The position numbers and the translations under genes are program-made. From assembly GCA_035279405.1 (NCBI GenBank), contig DATEHU010000033.1:1-64000 (forward strand): a stretch of DNA of 64,000 nucleotides. The letters run 5' to 3'. Origin of the DNA: Gammaproteobacteria bacterium. Its GTDB lineage: Bacteria; Pseudomonadota; Gammaproteobacteria; Natronospirales; REEB76. Under the pieces are notes generated by a model that worked only from the letters and a program-made list of their open reading frames with translations, ran no database searches and had not been told where the DNA came from. Positions 8,573 to 17,309 of the stretch are shown here, piece after piece; positions within the stretch are counted from its first letter, which is position 1; every line of letters starts with the position of its first letter.

Positions 8573-9619
8573 ATGGCCACCACCGTCAAAAATCCCGACA
8601 CCACGCTGATGCACGCCGAGGCGGCCAAAGCCCCGGCGGCGGTTGCGCGCCAACTGCCCGCCAACGAGGACCTGCTCGCTGCGCTCGGGCATCGCATGCG
8701 CGCCCAGCCTCCGCGCTTCGTGGTCACCTGTGCACGCGGCAGCTCGGACCATGCCGCCACCTTCGCCAAATACGTCATCGAAACCCAACTGGGCTACGTC
8801 ACGGCTTCAGCTTCGCCTTCGGCGATCTCGATTTATCACGCCACCCAGCGTCTCGACGGCGCCTTGTACATATTGATCTCGCAGTCGGGCGAAAGTCCGG
8901 ATCTGGTGAGTTGTTGCGAAGCTGCACGCAGCGGCGGAGCGCTGGTCGTCGCGATAACCAACAACCAAAGCTCGGCACTGGCCACGGCCGCCGAAGTGGT
9001 GATCCCGTTGCACGCCGGCGTTGAGCGCAGTATCGCTGCCACCAAGAGTTTTCTGGCCACGTTGGCCGCAATCCTCCAGCTCGTGGCGCACTGGAAAAAC
9101 GATGCGGAGCTGCTGCGCGCGCTTCGCGCTACACCGGAGGCAATGCGCAACGCCGCGGCTCTGGACTGGTCGCCATTGGTGGACGGGTTGAAAGATGCCG
9201 AACACCTGTTCGTGTTGGGCCGCGGCTTGATGCTGGGTGCAGCGCAGGAAGCGGCGCTCAAATTCAAGGAGACCTGCGGCCTGCATGCCGAGGCGTTCAG
9301 CACCGCCGAAGTACGGCATGGACCGATGGCGCTGATCGGTCCCGGATTTCCCGCACTGTTGCTCGCCCAGCACGATGCCACCCTGCCCGGCGCGCTGGAG
9401 ACCGCACGCGAATTCCGCGCGCGCGGCGCACGTGTGTGGACAGCGGCGCCCGGCGACACCCATGCGGACGCACTGCCGCTCGCAGCGGCGCCGCATCCGC
9501 TGTGCGCGCCGCTGCTCGCCGTGCAGAGCTTTTACCGCGCAGTCAATGCGCTGGCGCTGGCCCGCGGCCGTGATCCTGACGCTCCGCCACATCTCAGCAA
9601 AATCACGGAGACTTTGTGA
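8573..9619 (+). CDS. nagB-II: Glucosamine-6-phosphate deaminase, SIS-domain type (NagB-II)
   Basis: Encodes 348 residues with two SIS domains resembling the isomerase half of GlmS but without a glutaminase domain. Visible are FVVTCARGSSDHAATFAKYV, ILISQSGESPDLV (the phosphosugar-binding SQSGES) and EVRHGPMALI. It probably converts glucosamine-6-phosphate to fructose-6-phosphate and ammonia, replacing the unrelated classical NagB, as described for Shewanella NagB-II. It begins one base after the GntR stop and overlaps nagA by GTGA, so translation is probably coupled. It acts after NagA in the cytoplasm. Confidence 0.9.
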   Translation: MATTVKNPDTTLMHAEAAKAPAAVARQLPANEDLLAALGHRMRAQPPRFVVTCARGSSDHAATFAKYVIETQLGYVTASASPSAISIYHATQRLDGALYILISQSGESPDLVSCCEAARSGGALVVAITNNQSSALATAAEVVIPLHAGVERSIAATKSFLATLAAILQLVAHWKNDAELLRALRATPEAMRNAAALDWSPLVDGLKDAEHLFVLGRGLMLGAAQEAALKFKETCGLHAEAFSTAEVRHGPMALIGPGFPALLLAQHDATLPGALETAREFRARGARVWTAAPGDTHADALPLAAAPHPLCAPLLAVQSFYRAVNALALARGRDPDAPPHLSKITETL

Positions 9620-10773
9620 GCGCTGCCGTACTGATTAACGGCCGGGTGCTGACGCCCGATGGCTGGCGCGATGATCTGGCGGTGCACGTCGAAGGCGCGC
9701 GCATCGCCCGGCTGACTGCACAGACTGCCGCCCTAACACGCGGCACTGGCACTCACGATCTCGAGGGCCGCTATCTGCTGCCGGGATTCATTGACTGTCA
9801 GGTGAACGGCGGCGGCGGCGTGCTGTTCAATGACCAGCCGAACGTGGACGGCATCCGTGCAATCGCCGCTGCCCACCGCCGCCTGGGCACGACCGGCCTG
9901 CTGCCGACACTCATCAGTGACAGCGCTGAGGTCATGCGCAGTGCCGTGGCCGCCGTGGATACCGCCATCGGCGCGCTAACGCCCGGGGTGCTGGGCATAC
10001 ACCTGGAAGGCCCTTACCTCGCGCCCACGCGCAAGGGCGTGCACGACACCGATGCACTGCGCGCGCCCACGGCCGCGGAAATCATCGATATCACTTCGCT
10101 GCGACTCGGCCGCACCCTGCTGACCCTTGCGCCCGAGCGCGTGGGACCCGAAACCCTGCGCGCCCTGACAGCAGCGGGCGTGATCGTTGCAGCCGGTCAC
10201 ACGGCTGGAAACTATGCCGCCGTCCGCGGCGCGCTGGATCGGGGTGTGCGCGGTTTCACCCACCTGTTCAACGCCATGACACAACTCGGCAGCCGCGAAC
10301 CCGGTGCCGTCGGCGCGGCTCTCGAAGATCGCGCCAGCTGGTGCGGGGTGATTGTGGACGGCCGACACGTGCATCCGGCCACGTTGCGCGTGGCGCTGGC
10401 GGCAAAACCACGCGGCAAGCTCTTTCTGGTGAGCGACGCCATGCCGCCGGTGGGTAGTACGCAGCAGACGTTTACGCTCCACGGCGAAACCATCACGGTG
10501 CGCAATGGCGCGTGTGAAACGGCTCAGGGCGTTCTGGCGGGCTCGGTGCTGAGCATGGGCGACGCGGTGCGCAATTGCGTGCGGTTGCTCGGCCTGCCGC
10601 TCGATGAGGCCGTGCGCATGGCGTCGACCTATCCGGCTGATTTTCTCGGCCTGGAAAAATCTCACGGGCGTATTGCGTCGGGCTGCCAGGCCGATTTCAC
10701 CGTCATGGATGAGGATTACTCTGTCCATGAAACCTGGATCGGCGGCCGCTGCGAGCGTGCCCAATTCAATTAG
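9616..10773 (+). CDS. nagA: N-acetylglucosamine-6-phosphate deacetylase
   Basis: Encodes 385 residues of the amidohydrolase NagA family. Landmarks are LLPGFIDCQVNG (residues 54-65), HLEGPY with metal ligand E131, AGHTAG with H195, FTHLFNAM with H216, GRHVHP near 250, and the catalytic aspartate of LVSDAMPP (D274). The Q in FIDCQVNG replaces the first histidine, as in E. coli NagA, which suggests a one-metal enzyme. It deacetylates GlcNAc-6-phosphate to glucosamine-6-phosphate for NagB-II. GTG 9616 is the start; its bases overlap the TGA of nagB-II. Confidence 0.95.
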   Translation: MSAAVLINGRVLTPDGWRDDLAVHVEGARIARLTAQTAALTRGTGTHDLEGRYLLPGFIDCQVNGGGGVLFNDQPNVDGIRAIAAAHRRLGTTGLLPTLISDSAEVMRSAVAAVDTAIGALTPGVLGIHLEGPYLAPTRKGVHDTDALRAPTAAEIIDITSLRLGRTLLTLAPERVGPETLRALTAAGVIVAAGHTAGNYAAVRGALDRGVRGFTHLFNAMTQLGSREPGAVGAALEDRASWCGVIVDGRHVHPATLRVALAAKPRGKLFLVSDAMPPVGSTQQTFTLHGETITVRNGACETAQGVLAGSVLSMGDAVRNCVRLLGLPLDEAVRMASTYPADFLGLEKSHGRIASGCQADFTVMDEDYSVHETWIGGRCERAQFN

Positions 10774-10855
10774 CCATGGCACAATCCGCACATACAAGGT
10801 GTACCGCAGCATGCACACATTGACATCTTGGGACGTCAGAAACCATTCACCGCAA

Positions 10856-12034
10856 ATGCGTAACCGTGCATCCGGATTTTTACTGGCAGGCACGTTCTGC
10901 GGTGCACTTTTCGGCCCTGCTGCATTTCCGGTGTGCGCGGCCCCACCGATCGCCGCGTATTTTGACGGCCGCATGACGGTGGCGGATATTCCCGCCAGCC
11001 AGCTCAGCGACATCATTTATGCATTTGGCGAACCCAACGACCAGAACCTCTGCGCCCCACCGAGCGCCGCACAGCGCAAGACTTTTGCCGAACTGCGCCA
11101 GTTGCGCCACAAGCACCCGGGCCTGCGCCTGTTGCTCTCCATCGGCGGCTGGGATGCCGCGCCGCAATTTTCCGACCTTGCCCTGACCCCCGCCTCGCGT
11201 GCCACATTCGCCCGCAGCTGCATTCGGCTGTTCGTCGAACAGCAGGGCTTCGACGGCATTGATCTTGACTGGGAATTCCCGGTGCACGGCGGCATGAACA
11301 AGTCCCGCCCCGAAGACCGCGCCAACTTCACGGCGCTGGCGCGCGAGTTTCGCAGCCAATTCGACGTCCTGGGGCACAGAACCAAACGTCACTATTACCT
11401 CACCGCCGCCACGCCGGCCGGCACCTGGCAACAGGGCGGTGTGTACTCGGTAAGCGACAGCTACGATCTCGCCTCACTGGTTCCGTACGTGGACTGGCTG
11501 AACGTCATGACTTACGACATGAACAACATCTTCAGCCCGTTCAGCGGCTTCAACACACCGCTCAACGCCAATCCGCAGGATCCCACGCCCGAACCGCAAT
11601 GCGCACGCGACAACCTGAGCGCAGCCGTGAGCTACTACGAAGCGCAGGGCGTACCGGCAGACAAGATCATGCTGGGGGTGGCGTTTTACGGTCGCGGCTT
11701 CACGGGCGTCTCGCCGGAAAGTGCAGGCCTGTATTCCAAATATCAAGGCGGTTTCCCGGAGACGCCGTGGAAAACCGTGCAGTCGCAGTTCCTGACCGAC
11801 CCCGACTGGGTGCGTTACTGGAGCGCGAGCGCCCAGGCGCCGTGGCTGTACAACGTCAAGCAGCACATCTTCTTCACATACGACGATCCCCAGTCCCTAG
11901 CCATCAAAGCCGGGTTCGCGCGCCGCGCACACTTGCGCGGCATCATGATCTGGGTGCTGGGCCAAGACGATGCGCAGAACTCTTTGCTAAATGCACTGGT
12001 GCGCAATCTTGGGACTGGCGACGCGCCGCGTTGA
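10856..12034 (+). CDS. Secreted GH18 chitinase
   Basis: Encodes 392 residues from ATG 10856, with a signal peptide (MRNRASGFLLAGTFCGALFG...) ending near VCA, residues 26-28. The glycoside hydrolase 18 barrel shows SIGGW (95-99) on strand 3 and the catalytic DGIDLDWEF with the proton donor E140; MTYDMN lies further on. Inverting no part of the family mechanism, it would cleave beta-1,4 linkages in chitin by substrate-assisted catalysis. No chitin-binding domain is present, so soluble or short chitooligosaccharides may be preferred. ATG 10811 is an alternative start with AAGGTG 9 bases upstream, but it would put 22 extra residues before the signal peptide. It lies 82 bp after nagA and supplies substrate to the pathway. 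Confidence 0.9.
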   Translation: MRNRASGFLLAGTFCGALFGPAAFPVCAAPPIAAYFDGRMTVADIPASQLSDIIYAFGEPNDQNLCAPPSAAQRKTFAELRQLRHKHPGLRLLLSIGGWDAAPQFSDLALTPASRATFARSCIRLFVEQQGFDGIDLDWEFPVHGGMNKSRPEDRANFTALAREFRSQFDVLGHRTKRHYYLTAATPAGTWQQGGVYSVSDSYDLASLVPYVDWLNVMTYDMNNIFSPFSGFNTPLNANPQDPTPEPQCARDNLSAAVSYYEAQGVPADKIMLGVAFYGRGFTGVSPESAGLYSKYQGGFPETPWKTVQSQFLTDPDWVRYWSASAQAPWLYNVKQHIFFTYDDPQSLAIKAGFARRAHLRGIMIWVLGQDDAQNSLLNALVRNLGTGDAPR

Positions 12035-12451
12035 CGGCCGTGAGTGCGGCCGCGGAAGTCCGGAAAAGGCAACCACGGCGGCGTGCATCCGATGGCTACA
12101 GGTGGGAGCGATGCGCAGCTTCGCGCCGGTGTACAGGGATGTACACCCAAGGCAGGCGAGCGGAGCTGGATGCGTAGCGAGCCGACGAACTATCGATCAT
12201 AAATCAGCATAATGCTGAGGTCGGGTTAACGTTTGACTGCTTCTGAACCGAAATGATTTATTTTGAGTTGGTGGCTACGGGTGGGTTCGGAGCGAAGCTC
12301 CGAACGGGTTTACAGGGATGTAAACCCCGGACAGGTGGATTGTGCAGGAAAGCACAATCCATTGACGAATCCACCGACCTTATATCAGGAATAATGCTGA
12401 GGTCGGTTTAGAACCGTGGCAGTTCCATTCCCGGAAACAATCGGTAGGTAT
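12035..12451. repeat. Tandem hairpin array behind tRNA-Met, with copies of the tRNA 3' end
   Basis: No gene is seen in this 417-bp region. The clearest hairpins are 12285-12305 (9-bp stem, GAA loop), 12306-12327 (9-bp stem, GGGA loop), 12336-12361 (10-bp stem, AGGAAA loop) and 12128-12147 (8-bp stem, GGGA loop). TTGGTGGCTACGGGTGG, the tRNA 3' end, recurs identically at 12268-12284. A near copy, TGGCTACAGGTGG, lies at about 12093-12105. ATAATGCTGAGGTCGG (anticodon arm to T arm, opposite orientation) occurs at 12209-12224 and, one base longer, at 12391-12407. The region thus holds two diverged modules of about 120-140 bp, each bounded by tRNA-derived pieces. Confidence 0.8.
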
Positions 12452-12528
12452 TGGTGGCTACGGGTGGACTCGAACCACCGACCTCAGCATTATGAGTGCC
12501 GCGCTCTAACCAGCTGAGCTACGTAGCC
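12452..12528 (-). tRNA. tRNA-Met (CAT), elongator type
   Basis: On the minus strand the cloverleaf reads from 12528. It has acceptor GGCTACG paired with CGTAGCC, a D arm GCTC...GAGC, and an anticodon loop CTCATAA (anticodon CAT). The T arm is GGTGG-TTCGAGT-CCACC, the discriminator is A, and the CCA is encoded. The acceptor starts with a proper G-C pair rather than the initiator mismatch, so it is elongator tRNA-Met. Its 3' end is repeated in the downstream hairpin array. Confidence 0.95.
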
Positions 12529-12553
12529 ATGCGGGCAAATCGAAGGGCGCAGA

Positions 12554-13645
12554 TTATACATTGAAGCGGAAGTGCACGACATCGCCTTCGCTGACGATGT
12601 AATCCTTGCCTTCGAGTCGCCATTTGCCGGCTTCGCGCGCACCGACCTCGCCTTTGAATTTCACGAATTCCTCGTAGGCCACTACTTCGGCGCGAATGAA
12701 GCCTTTCTCGAAGTCCGAGTGAATTACGCCCGCCGCCTGCGGCGCGGTCGCGCCCCGGTGGATGGTCCAGGCCCGCACTTCCTTGGGGCCGGCGGTGAAA
12801 TAGGTTTCCAGTCCCAACAATCTGTAAGCCGCGCGAATCACACGGTTCAAACCCGGTTCACTCAGGTGCAGATCCTTGAGAAATTCCAGCTTGTCAGCGT
12901 CGTCGAGTTCCGCGATTTCCGCCTCCAGCGCTGCGCACACCGGCACCACTTCGGAATGCTCCGCCTGCGCAATTGCGCGCACCTGATCCAGCAGCGGATT
13001 GTGCTCGAAACCGTGTTCGTCCACGTTGGCGATGTACATCGTCGGCTTGAGCGTCAACAGTCCATATTCGCGCACCCAGGCCCGGTCTTCCGCGTTCAGC
13101 CCAAGCGCACGCGCCGGTCTGGCCTGGTTGAGATGCGCTTGCAGCGTTTCCAGCACCTGCTGACGCGCCAGCGCCTGCTTGTCGCCGGACTTTGCGACGC
13201 GCGCATTCCGGTCCACGGCGCGGCTCACGCTATCCAGATCCGCGAGCGCCAGTTCGGTATTGATGGTCTCGATGTCCGCGGCGGGATTCACTTTGCCGGT
13301 GACATGCACCACATCGCTGTTCTCGAAGCAGCGCACCACATGCGCAATGGCATCGGTCTCGCGGATGTGCGACAGGAACTGGTTGCCAAGGCCCTCGCCC
13401 TTGGACGCGCCGGCCACCAGCCCGGCGATATCCACGAATTCCACCGCCGCCGGCACGATTTTCTGCGGATGCACGATGGCCGCGAGTTCCGCGAGGCGCG
13501 CGTCCGGCACCGCCACCACGCCCACGTTGGGGTCAATGGTGCAGAACGGGTAATTTTCCGCGGCGATGCCGGCCTTAGTGAGCGCATTGAAGAGCGTGGA
13601 CTTGCCGACGTTGGGCAAGCCGACGATGCCGCAGGTGAGACTCAT
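12554..13645 (-). CDS. ychF: Ribosome-associated ATPase YchF/OLA1
   Basis: Encodes 363 residues, the exact family size. The P-loop [15 protein letters not shown] is at residues 7-21, with the switch region [12 protein letters not shown] following. The Obg-like G4 motif is altered to NVDE, which in this family favours ATP over GTP. A coiled-coil domain and a C-terminal TGS domain follow. It binds the ribosome and is a negative regulator of oxidative-stress responses in several organisms. Its ATG overlaps the TGA of pth by ATGA, the conserved pth-ychF pair, so translation is probably coupled. Confidence 0.96.
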   Translation of the reverse strand: MSLTCGIVGLPNVGKSTLFNALTKAGIAAENYPFCTIDPNVGVVAVPDARLAELAAIVHPQKIVPAAVEFVDIAGLVAGASKGEGLGNQFLSHIRETDAIAHVVRCFENSDVVHVTGKVNPAADIETINTELALADLDSVSRAVDRNARVAKSGDKQALARQQVLETLQAHLNQARPARALGLNAEDRAWVREYGLLTLKPTMYIANVDEHGFEHNPLLDQVRAIAQAEHSEVVPVCAALEAEIAELDDADKLEFLKDLHLSEPGLNRVIRAAYRLLGLETYFTAGPKEVRAWTIHRGATAPQAAGVIHSDFEKGFIRAEVVAYEEFVKFKGEVGAREAGKWRLEGKDYIVSEGDVVHFRFNV

Positions 13646-14286
13646 GGCTGATCTTTGGGTGGATGCGCGGCGCGCTGGTCGCTGCGGCGCGCACGCGCTA
13701 CCACGCCGCGGCTGTGCAGTTCGTGCATGGCTTTTTCCATCTCGCCCGCGAGTATTCGCGGCAGCTCCGCGAGCGTTGCGCCCACGGCTTCCATGATTTT
13801 TTCCTCGTCTGCCTCGCTGGCACGATGCAGCACGTAATCAATGACTTCTTCACTGATATCCGGCCGGCCGATGCCGAAACGCAAACGCACAAAACTTTCA
13901 CCCAAGCGGTCAATGACGTCGCGCAACCCGTTGTGACCGCCGTGCCCTCCGCCCTGCTTGAGGCGCACCATGCCGACCTGCAGGTCCAGATCATCGTGTG
14001 CCACCAGAATGGCCTCCGGCGGCAGCTTGAGGTAGGCCGCCAGCGCCTGCACTGCCTGACCGCTGCGATTCATGTAGGTATCCGGCTTGAGTACACGCAC
14101 TTCGTGGCCGGCGAGATTCAACCGGCACACCTCGCCGTTGAATTTGCGCTCGTGACTGAAGCTCGCGCCGTGGGCGCGCGCCAACGCATCCGCGAACCAG
14201 AATCCGGCATTGTGACGCGTCAAAACGTAATCGGCCCCGGGATTGCCGAGGCCGACCACGAGCTGAATGGGTGTAGTTCCAGCCAT
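13642..14286 (-). CDS. pth: Peptidyl-tRNA hydrolase
   Basis: Encodes 214 residues, slightly longer than the usual 190-200 because of a basic tail ([18 protein letters not shown]). The catalytic histidine is in LTRHNAGFW near residue 25. Further landmarks are [21 protein letters not shown] and [13 protein letters not shown]. It frees tRNA from prematurely released peptidyl-tRNA. It lies between rplY and ychF on the same strand and overlaps ychF by four bases. Confidence 0.96.
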   Translation of the reverse strand: MAGTTPIQLVVGLGNPGADYVLTRHNAGFWFADALARAHGASFSHERKFNGEVCRLNLAGHEVRVLKPDTYMNRSGQAVQALAAYLKLPPEAILVAHDDLDLQVGMVRLKQGGGHGGHNGLRDVIDRLGESFVRLRFGIGRPDISEEVIDYVLHRASEADEEKIMEAVGATLAELPRILAGEMEKAMHELHSRGVVARARRSDQRAAHPPKDQP

Positions 14287-14331
14287 GACCAGGACCCAGT
14301 GCGCGCCGGCCCGGTGCGGGCCGGCGTACGC

Positions 14332-15165
14332 TTATTTCTTGTCCTTGCCCTTGCCGCCCTTGTCGGGCGCCGGAGCCGTCTTCCCGGCCGGAGCCGCCGC
14401 TTTGGCATCGGCCGCAGGCGCACCTTTGCCCGCGGCGGCGGCCTTGCCCGCCGCGGCAGCCGCCTTGGCATCCGCCGGCGCAGATTTCCCGGCTTCGGCG
14501 GGTGCGGCCGCGGCACCTTCCGCCGGAGCAGCGGCACCTTCGACGGGCGCGGCGGCCTCCGCCACCGGCTCCTCCTCGACGGTGATGCGCGGGTGATGGA
14601 TCGCGACCACCGGCAGGTCGTGCGCCTCGCCGTAAGCGAGCTGCACGATGCGCACGCCTTCGGACAGTTTCAGATCGGAGAGATGCAGCGCGTGATTGAT
14701 TTCCAGGGTGGTCACATCCACTTCGATGTACTCGGGCAGATAGCGCGGCAGGCAGGCGATTTCCACCTCGATCATGTTGCGTGACACCACGCCGCCCTGC
14801 TGCTTCACGCCGGTGGCATCCTTTTCGCCGAGGAAATGCAGCGGCACGTGTACGCGGATTTCCACGTCATCCTTCACGCGCAACAGATCCAGGTGCATGA
14901 TCATCGGTTTGGCGGGGTGGCGTTGCAGGTCCTTGACGATGGCCTGATGCTCCCCGCCGTCCACCTTGATCTTGAGGACGTGGGAGTAGAAAGCCTCGTG
15001 CGCCAGGCTGTTGCGCAGTTCGTTGTGGTCGAAGGACAGGTCCAGCGACGGTTCGCCGGCCCCGTACAGAATTCCCGGCACCCGACCGACACGACGCAGG
15101 CGGCGGCTCGCACCTTTCCCCTTGTCGTGGCGGACTTCGGCGCTCAGATTGAAGCTGATAGCCAT
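14332..15165 (-). CDS. rplY: Ribosomal protein bL25, Ctc form, with long Ala/Pro/Lys tail
   Basis: Encodes 277 residues. Residues 1-95 are the 5S-rRNA-binding L25 domain (GKGASRRLRRVGRVPGILYG). About 96-197 are the TL5/Ctc beta domain. Residues 198-277 are a low-complexity tail of alanine, proline, glycine and lysine, ending GKGKDKK. The start ATG 15165 (MAISFNL) has GGAG upstream; the frame extends 12 codons further but that part is not family-like. The tail is longer than in most Ctc proteins and very GC-rich. It precedes pth by 45 bp, the common rplY-pth pair. Confidence 0.93.
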   Translation of the reverse strand: MAISFNLSAEVRHDKGKGASRRLRRVGRVPGILYGAGEPSLDLSFDHNELRNSLAHEAFYSHVLKIKVDGGEHQAIVKDLQRHPAKPMIMHLDLLRVKDDVEIRVHVPLHFLGEKDATGVKQQGGVVSRNMIEVEIACLPRYLPEYIEVDVTTLEINHALHLSDLKLSEGVRIVQLAYGEAHDLPVVAIHHPRITVEEEPVAEAAAPVEGAAAPAEGAAAAPAEAGKSAPADAKAAAAAGKAAAAGKGAPAADAKAAAPAGKTAPAPDKGGKGKDKK

Positions 15166-15217
15166 GTCTCGATACTCCAGTTCATGTTTGACACACTTCA
15201 CCCGCGACCAGGGGAAG

Positions 15218-15343
15218 CACCTAGGCCCGCGGAGCGGGCCGGTGAGGTGCGAGGCCGGCGGCTGCGCCGCCTGTGAGGTGTGAGGAAGAATCGCCAGACG
15301 TCACCATCTGTCTTACTCCTCACTCCTCAATCCTCACTCCTCA
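15218..15343. repeat. TCCTCACT-rich palindromic repeat directly after prs stop (copy 1)
   Basis: Contains GGCCCGC-GGA-GCGGGCC, GGCGGC-TGC-GCCGCC and four spaced CCTCAC(T) units that end at the prs stop codon. Its 28-base core (15251-15278) matches 25 of 28 bases with the minus strand of 33274-33301 by eye. The two copies therefore belong to one repeat family. It fills most of the 178-bp gap between rplY and prs. Confidence 0.65.
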
Positions 15344-16303
15344 CTAATCTACATACAGCGATGACACCGATTCTTCATCGCTCACGCGGCGCATGGTCTC
15401 CGCCAGCAGTTGCGCAATGGATAACTGGCGGATCTTCTTGCAAGCCTGCGCCTTCGCGCCCAGCGGGATGGTGTCGGTAACCACCAGTCCATCCAGCGCG
15501 GAATTCTCGATGTTGTCCACGGCCTTGCCGGACAGCACCGGATGCGTAATGTACGCCAGCACCCGACCAGCGCCCCGCTCTTTCAGGGCCTTGGCCGCCA
15601 GGCAAAGCGTGCCGGCGGTATCTACCAGATCGTCCACGATTACACAGGTTTTGCCCGGAACGTCGCCGATGATATTCATGACCTGGGCCTCGTTGGGACG
15701 CGGCCGGCGCTTGTCGATGATCGCGAGGTCCGCATCATCGAGCCGTTTGGCCAGCGCCCGCGCACGCGCCACGCCGCCCACGTCCGGAGACACCACCACC
15801 AGGTTTTTGAACTTCTGCTGCCAGGCATCGCCAAGCAATACCGGCGAGGCGTACACGTTGTCCACCGGGATATCGAAGAATCCCTGGATCTGGTCGGCGT
15901 GCAAATCCACGGTCAGCACGCGGTTCACGCCCGCGGACACCATGAGGTTGGCCACGAGCTTGGCAGTGATCGGCACGCGTGCCGCGCGTTGCCGCCGGTC
16001 CTGGCGCGCATAGCCGAAATACGGCACCACCGCAGTGACGCGCGCTGCGGATGCGCGCCGCAACGCGTCCGCCATCACCAGAAGTTCCATGAGGTTGTCG
16101 TTGGTCGGCGGACAGGTGGACTGCACAATGAACACGTCGCGGCCGCGCACGTTTTCCATCAGCTCCACGGTCACTTCGCCGTCGCTGAAACGGCCCACCT
16201 GCACCTTGCCCAGCGGCAATTGCAGATGGTTGGAAATGCGCGTCGCAAGCTGCGGGTTGGCATTGCCTGCGAACACCATCATGCTGCTTGCTGACACGGG
16301 CAT
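15344..16303 (-). CDS. prs: Ribose-phosphate pyrophosphokinase
   Basis: Encodes 319 residues from ATG 16303 (E. coli Prs has 315). The ATP/ribose-5-phosphate motifs are present: [27 protein letters not shown] and [11 protein letters not shown]. The PRPP-binding signature [13 protein letters not shown] is also present. It makes phosphoribosyl pyrophosphate for nucleotide, NAD, histidine and tryptophan synthesis. A few in-frame codons upstream of 16303 are not conserved. It lies downstream of ispE and tRNA-Gln on the same strand, the usual gammaproteobacterial order. Confidence 0.96.
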   Translation of the reverse strand: MPVSASSMMVFAGNANPQLATRISNHLQLPLGKVQVGRFSDGEVTVELMENVRGRDVFIVQSTCPPTNDNLMELLVMADALRRASAARVTAVVPYFGYARQDRRQRAARVPITAKLVANLMVSAGVNRVLTVDLHADQIQGFFDIPVDNVYASPVLLGDAWQQKFKNLVVVSPDVGGVARARALAKRLDDADLAIIDKRRPRPNEAQVMNIIGDVPGKTCVIVDDLVDTAGTLCLAAKALKERGAGRVLAYITHPVLSGKAVDNIENSALDGLVVTDTIPLGAKAQACKKIRQLSIAQLLAETMRRVSDEESVSSLYVD

Positions 16304-16369
16304 CCTCACTGACAACATCTGGCGCGGCCCATTACACCGGAACAGGCACGCGTTCCGAAAACATTCATC

Positions 16370-16444
16370 TGGCTGGGGCGCCAGGATTCGAACCTGGGAA
16401 TGGCGGGATCAAAACCCGCTGCCTTACCGCTTGGCTACGCCCCA
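16370..16444 (-). tRNA. tRNA-Gln (TTG)
   Basis: The minus-strand cloverleaf has acceptor TGGGGCG with CGCCCCA, anticodon stem GCGGG/CCCGC with loop TTTTGAT (anticodon TTG), T arm CCAGG-TTCGAAT-CCTGG, discriminator G and an encoded CCA. It lies between prs and ispE with only four bases before the ispE stop, so it may be processed from the ispE-prs transcript. Confidence 0.95.
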
Positions 16445-16448
16445 ATGT

Positions 16449-17309
16449 TCAACCGGCGGGTTCCGCTGCCAGCCGGCTCAGCAAGGGCGAGCGATTGCAC
16501 CCGCGGGCGACAAATGCCCTCCAGCCCCGGGGCAGTTCGCTCAGCGCACGATGCGCGGCGGCTTCACGCTCAAAGGCGGCGAATACGCAGGCACCCGAAC
16601 CAGTCAAGCGCGCCGGCGCCTTTGGGCGCAACCAATCCAGGGCTTCAGCCACTTCCGGATAACGCTTGCGTACCACCGGCTCGAAGTCGTTGTGGCCTTC
16701 GCCAGCGTAAAAGCGCGCTATTGTGATGGGCGCGGAATTTCGTGTCAAATCAGGAGCCTGGAATATCTCGTGGGTGGCGATTTGGCAATCGGGCTGCACC
16801 ACCAGGTACCAAGGCTCCGGCGGGTCCACCGGGGTAAGAATCTCGCCCACGCCTTCCGCCCAAGCGGCCCGCCCGCGCACGAACACTGGCACATCCGCGC
16901 CGAGTTCGAGCGCCAGCGCCGCCAGTTCGCCGGTATCCAGTCCCGCGGCCCACAGCCGGTTGAGAGCCACCAAGGCGGTAGCGGCATCCGAGCTGCCACC
17001 GCCCAGACCGGCCTGGTGCGGCAGGCGTTTGTGCAGGTGAATATCCGCGCCCTGACGCACGCCGCTGCGCGTGCGCAGCAACGCGGCCGCACGCACAGCC
17101 AGGTCGTCGGCTGCGGCAATCCCGACCGGTCCGGCCGGCCGCGTGATTTCTCCATCGCTGCGCAACTCGAAATCCAGCATGTCGCCGTAATCCAGGAACT
17201 GGAACAATGTCTGCAGCAGATGGTAGCCGTCGGCGCGGCGCCCGGTGATATGCAGGAACAGATTGAGCTTCGCGGGTGCGGGCCAGCTGCGGCTGATGGC
17301 TGCGATCAT
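16449..17309 (-). CDS. ispE: 4-(cytidine 5'-diphospho)-2-C-methyl-D-erythritol kinase
   Basis: Encodes 286 residues of the GHMP kinase superfamily. The substrate-binding start is WPAPAKLNLFLHITGRRADGYH. The phosphate loop is GLGGGSSDAATALVALN near residue 102, and LTGSGACVFAAF is near the C-terminus. It phosphorylates CDP-methylerythritol in the non-mevalonate isoprenoid pathway. Its ATG overlaps the TGA of lolB by ATGA. Confidence 0.95.
   Translation of the reverse strand: MIAAISRSWPAPAKLNLFLHITGRRADGYHLLQTLFQFLDYGDMLDFELRSDGEITRPAGPVGIAAADDLAVRAAALLRTRSGVRQGADIHLHKRLPHQAGLGGGSSDAATALVALNRLWAAGLDTGELAALALELGADVPVFVRGRAAWAEGVGEILTPVDPPEPWYLVVQPDCQIATHEIFQAPDLTRNSAPITIARFYAGEGHNDFEPVVRKRYPEVAEALDWLRPKAPARLTGSGACVFAAFEREAAAHRALSELPRGWRAFVARGCNRSPLLSRLAAEPAG

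Noticed and set aside
12092-12412. Possible CRISPR array
   Set aside because: The repeated pieces are tRNA-derived and the units are two diverged modules, not regular repeats with unique spacers; no cas genes are present.
12572-13651. Long plus-strand open frame of 359 codons opposite ychF
   Set aside because: It is the antisense of a clear YchF gene, is rich in His/Arg/Gln as GC-rich antisense frames are, and shows no family motif.
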